Positions 60,131 to 64,000 of a stretch of DNA of 64,000 nucleotides are shown in pieces. Under the pieces are notes generated by a model. The model was not told the DNA's origin, did not search any database, and saw only the letters and a list, made by a program, of their open reading frames with translations. Origin of the DNA: Sphagnum compactum (Eukaryota > Bryophyta > Sphagnopsida > Sphagnales); the NCBI GenBank assembly GCA_965153455.1, contig OZ234500.1, forward strand, positions 16,057,579 to 16,121,578, written 5' to 3'. Each line of letters begins with the position of its first letter. Position 1 is the first letter of the stretch. The translations under genes and the position numbers were made by a program.

Positions 60131-61984
60131 GACACCAAAATGTGATTTTTATGATTAGGATATCTTGCGACTAAAGTCCAAAAATAGTCATATAGTCATA
60201 TGTGGCAATTAATTGCTACCATCTTAATGATTATAGTCAAAATTATGACTACATGAATATACATACGATTATAATTAGGACTAAAAGTAATTATGATTAA
60301 AAATATGACTATACAACTAGTGTATTCATATTGAAGCAATATATGAATTTGAAATAGTATAACAAATTCAATTTAGTTTGAAATGGACAAACAAATGCTT
60401 AAATAGTCTAACTTAGCCTAATGTATCCTAATTTAACATAATTTCATATAATTTCATATAATTTAAACTAATTTAGACTAACTTATTTTAGTTTAATTAT
60501 TCTAATTTGAACTTAACAAAATATAAATAACTTATTTTAGCTTGATTTAACCAATTTTAACTAGTTTTTAAAAAACCAAATTAATTAAATGGGTGCAGTC
60601 ACAATCCAACAAACCAAAAAAGATGTTGGACCGCAAAAACATGTAGTCAAAATTGGATGAATATATATGTTTAGCCATTTAAAACCATGGTAATCATGGC
60701 AAGTTTTTTTTTTCCATTCATATGAATGTTAAAAAATTCAAATCAAAAATTCATTTGATGAAATTTTAAGTTTAAGTTTCGATTTAAGACCTTTCAAAAA
60801 AAAACAACAACGCATTAGAAATGAGTCAATTTCGTAAAGGACTATCAAAAGGACTCATATGATAAAACACATTTGATGGGAAAAACATTAAGAGGATAAA
60901 AACTTATTAACCACATTAAAAAAACATTCATATTTTAAAATATGTGAAATTCTAAAACTTTAGAAATTCAAAAAACTTTTCAAAATTGATCCAGAATTTT
61001 AAATCTTCAAAATTTTTTTTCCACACATAAATAGGGTGAAATGTACATGATGTGTTAGAAAAAGTTGTAGTTTATTATACAAGGAAGCATAAAAGTGTTA
61101 AAAAAAAAAGTTGTTATGATTTGAAATTATCATTATTTTTAGAGACAAAACATTGAATTTACAAGGAACAAGACACTTTCAAAACTTCATATTTTATTAA
61201 AAAATGATGAAGAATAAAACATTTCATGTACTTGGACAACTATAAGCATTTATTACAACAAGTTGCAAAAAACATTGTTCCAAAATTCATTCATATGAAA
61301 AAAAAAAAATTGGGAAAAAACACATACAATCATTTTATAAAGTAATCATGTTGATTCATTGTTTCATTTGCACATGAATTGAAGCAAATTTAACCAATAA
61401 TAACCCAAGGGTGCATGGACAAATGGATGAATTAATTTGAGTGTCGTGTACCAATTATGCCTTGTGGTTGCCATTGTAATGCCCATATTGCTTTATAGAT
61501 CTTGAAATTTATTAAAATAAATTTGGTTTAAAAATCTTAATTTGAATATCTACATGATGCACAGAATCATTTTACAATTTTAAAAAATCGTAAAAGCCAT
61601 GAACTTTTGAATTCAAAATTCATGAACTATACATCTAATTACCATTTTTTTGTGAATTATGATATGATCCATTGATTAATGGGGTGTATGTTAGGAACCT
61701 GAAATTAATAAGATATCATAATAAGGAATCTAAGGGTCCCCAAAAAACAAAAATTGAATTCTAGGGTTATACTTATGAACTTTTGAATGGACTAATTAAA
61801 ATCATTTTTTTATAAGTCCATATCATATTAAATGAGAAGGTGTTTATGACTTTTTGTTTACATGCTCAAAAAAAATAAATTTATAGATGAGACATTAATG
61901 ACATGGAAAAAATATGGAGGAAATCAATGTAAAATAGTTGTAATTTCCAAAATCTAATTAAATTTTGAATAAACATGGAATGTG

Positions 61985-62600
61985 AATTTGTAGCAAATTG
62001 GTCCACCCATTTGTGCACCTACCCCCAAGTTTAACCAAGTTTAGCCTACGTGGTCTAATTTTGCCATGTTTTGCCAAGTCTATTTAAATTTAGCCTAAAT
62101 AGCCATGTTTAGCCAAGTTTAATGTCAATACCTTATTTTAACCTAACTTATCCAAATTTTGTCAAGTCTAGCCAAATTTAATTTTAAAATAATCATGTTT
62201 AGCCAAATATAGCCTCAATACCTTAATTTAATTTAATTTTTCCAAGTTTTACCAATTACAACCAATTTCAAATTAAATAACCATGTTTTGTCATGTTTTG
62301 CCAAGTTTTGCATTAATATCTTAATTTAACATAACTTCTCAATGTTTAGCCATGTCTAGTCAAGTTTAGCCTCAATATCTTAGTTTAACTTAATTTATTT
62401 TAGTTTTGCGAAGTCTAGCCAAATTTAACCTAAATAGCCATATTTAGCCACAATACCTTAATTTAACTTAATTTATCCAAGTTTTGTCAAGTCCAGTTAA
62501 ATTTAGTTAATTAGCTTCGTTTAACCAAATTTTGCCAAGTTTTACTTCAATACCCTAATTTAGCTTGATTTATCAAAGTTTTGTCAATTTCAATTATTCA
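61985..62600. repeat. Degenerate tandem array of AGCCAAGTTTAGCC-type units
   Basis: Repeated CAATACCTTAATTTAACTTA-like anchors near 62126, 62216, 62313, 62373, 62451 and 62548, with intervals of 60-97 bases. Between them are varying numbers of GCCAAGTTTTG/GCCATGTTTAG words. The array ends shortly before the decayed frame at 62696. Confidence 0.75.
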
Positions 62601-62695
62601 GATATATTATAACTACATATTCGTCTTCAAGGTCAAATTTTGTCTTTTGAATTCAAAGTACAATTGTCTCATAGGAAAAATTGAATTATAAGTAA

Positions 62696-63482
62696 ATGTG
62701 TAATTACATGTTTCAAAATTGCCAACATTCTTGCTTTTGCTATGACTACATGATTGCTAGGCCATTCAAGAAGTGCCCAATTTGTGAGGAAGGTATCCAA
62801 GGTTGGTTTTGTTTTACTTTGTCAAATTTGAAAGGGGAGGTTACAAACGCTTTTAGACACCTTAAATGCCTTTGTCTTCCAAAACAAAAACCCAAAAGCT
62901 TAGCATTCAAGGATTAAACTTGCATGTAGCTTTTGATGCAAGGTGGTGCCTACCCTTGACCTTGATTGCAAGAAAGCTCTAGTTGCTCATGTCAAAGTTG
63001 AAAATTTGCTAAATTGAGGCATGGAGATACATGAGACAAAAGAGGCTGATTTGGACTTTAACAAAGTTGAATGTTCATCTAAGATGAAAATACCAAACTT
63101 GCGTTGGTTCACTACTCTCTTCAACCACTATTAGAAATGGTGGCCAAAAATGTTGAATTTACATGTGGTTCAAGTGATTCTGATCATAATTCAAATGATG
63201 AAAATGTTACCTTGAGCCCACCAACGACCCTGAAATTGATTAGAAAATGTCAAGTTAATGTGTTGGATACTCATGTTGGTGATGCTTTGAAGCAGCCTAA
63301 GGAGGTGTCAAACTAGAGTTCAGGTTCAAAATTGCAAGAAGGCCAAGATGATAAAAAACAATTGATAGTAAGAAAACCAAAAGCTTTTTATCCAACTCAT
63401 GCTAGAATTTCTATTAGAAGAACCAAAAAACTTAAGGTTGTCAACCTCAAATCCAAGAAATTTGGAAAGAAATCAAACAAAT
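62696..63482 (+). pseudogene. Decayed Cys-containing reading frame, family unknown
   Basis: The open frame at 62696-62917 contains CPICEEG and FRHLKCLCL, a possible remnant of a Cys-rich or zinc-binding protein. After a frame break, 63104-63316 ends at a TAG. The same phase then continues open to a stop at about 63480 with a Lys/Arg-rich end ('RRTKKLKVVNLKSKK'). One stop therefore splits an otherwise long frame, which suggests a pseudogene. I cannot name the family. Confidence 0.35.
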
Positions 63483-63484
63483 AG

Positions 63485-64000
63485 TGCTTTAGTTGCATAG
63501 ATCAATCCATTAGAAGTTTTTTGATTGGAAATGACAAACAATCAAGTGTTACAAAACTATAAACAAGCAATTTTGACATTGTGTGCAAATTGTTGGAAAC
63601 TTAATGTTGTACACATCAACCAAAATGACACCAAATAACAACAAAATGAAAAGGGGCGAATCACCAAATGTTCAAGTCATGAAACTATCTAATCAAATTT
63701 TGCCACATATAAATGATTTCAATTCCTTCGTTATGAACTTTTTTGCAAAAATGTGTTTTTCCAAGAATTATATTTTTCCATCCTTGCTTAACATTTTACA
63801 ACATCTTTGATGAAGAAAGTTTTATTAGTTTTGATTTTTTCACATTGAAAAAGTCTAGATACATTTGCATAATTTTGAGAACCTAAAAATACTTAAATGC
63901 CTATTCTAACATGCAATCACATCCCCAATAAAAAAATTTAGTTTCATTTAACCATACAACCTATGGTTTAATCCAATAAAACATTTTATTTAATATTTCA
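63485..64000. other. AT-rich intergenic DNA to window end
   Basis: One short frame (63583-63810, plus) with no recognisable domain. Nothing else is seen. Confidence 0.45.

Larger units (their letters stand above)
58000..61980. other. AT-rich intergenic DNA with two tandem arrays
   Basis: No supported gene. The frame at 59181-59417 is low-complexity. Tandem arrays at 58700-58965 and 59955-60130 are listed separately. Repeated GACTA/TTAGTC-type words occur at 60150-60330, and TAATTTAA words at 60410-60560. Confidence 0.5.

Overview
This window is nuclear DNA of a land plant. The evidence is chloroplast Rubisco activase with a redox-type C-terminal tail, GT-AG introns in every recognisable gene, a plant NF-YC histone-fold gene, an ATL-type RING-H2 gene, and long AT-rich intergenic DNA full of decayed repeats. 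The species cannot be fixed from the sequence. Bloated AT-rich spacers, long C/G homopolymers and an L1-type LINE remnant would fit a non-flowering vascular plant such as a fern, but that is a guess.

Layout. 1-15300 has no intact gene. It holds an L1-type LINE relic on the minus strand (about 5975-8150) abutting a GC-richer LTR-like block (5101-5971), two opposed copies of a dispersed promoter-like repeat (about 4810-4930 and 12930-13200), and CCTA/TAGG-rich simple sequence. 15468-18702 (+) is NF-YC, rebuilt here as seven phase-0 exons encoding 205 aa. 19655-23284 (-) is Rubisco activase, six exons encoding 468 aa. These two genes converge tail to tail. 24200-40900 is gene-poor, with several tandem repeats and decayed reading frames. 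40929-42026 (-) is a two-exon RING-H2 gene (315 aa), with a CAA-rich minisatellite a few hundred bases upstream. 49473-52012 (-) is a three-exon mitoferrin-like mitochondrial carrier (376 aa), with a minisatellite of about 15 units, most carrying a CCCTAA motif, directly against its start codon. 53300-64000 is repeat-rich, with degraded open frames of unknown origin.

The four intact genes do not form a pathway: a transcription factor subunit, a stromal Rubisco chaperone, a membrane E3 ligase and an iron carrier. The most unusual structure is inside NF-YC. Its last intron is largely a 123-bp tandem array in which each unit is a long near-perfect hairpin followed by a good-looking 3' splice acceptor. 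There are four such acceptors, and each would end the protein after one glycine. The other notable structures are the two minisatellites at gene 5' ends and several pairs of diverged dispersed repeats.
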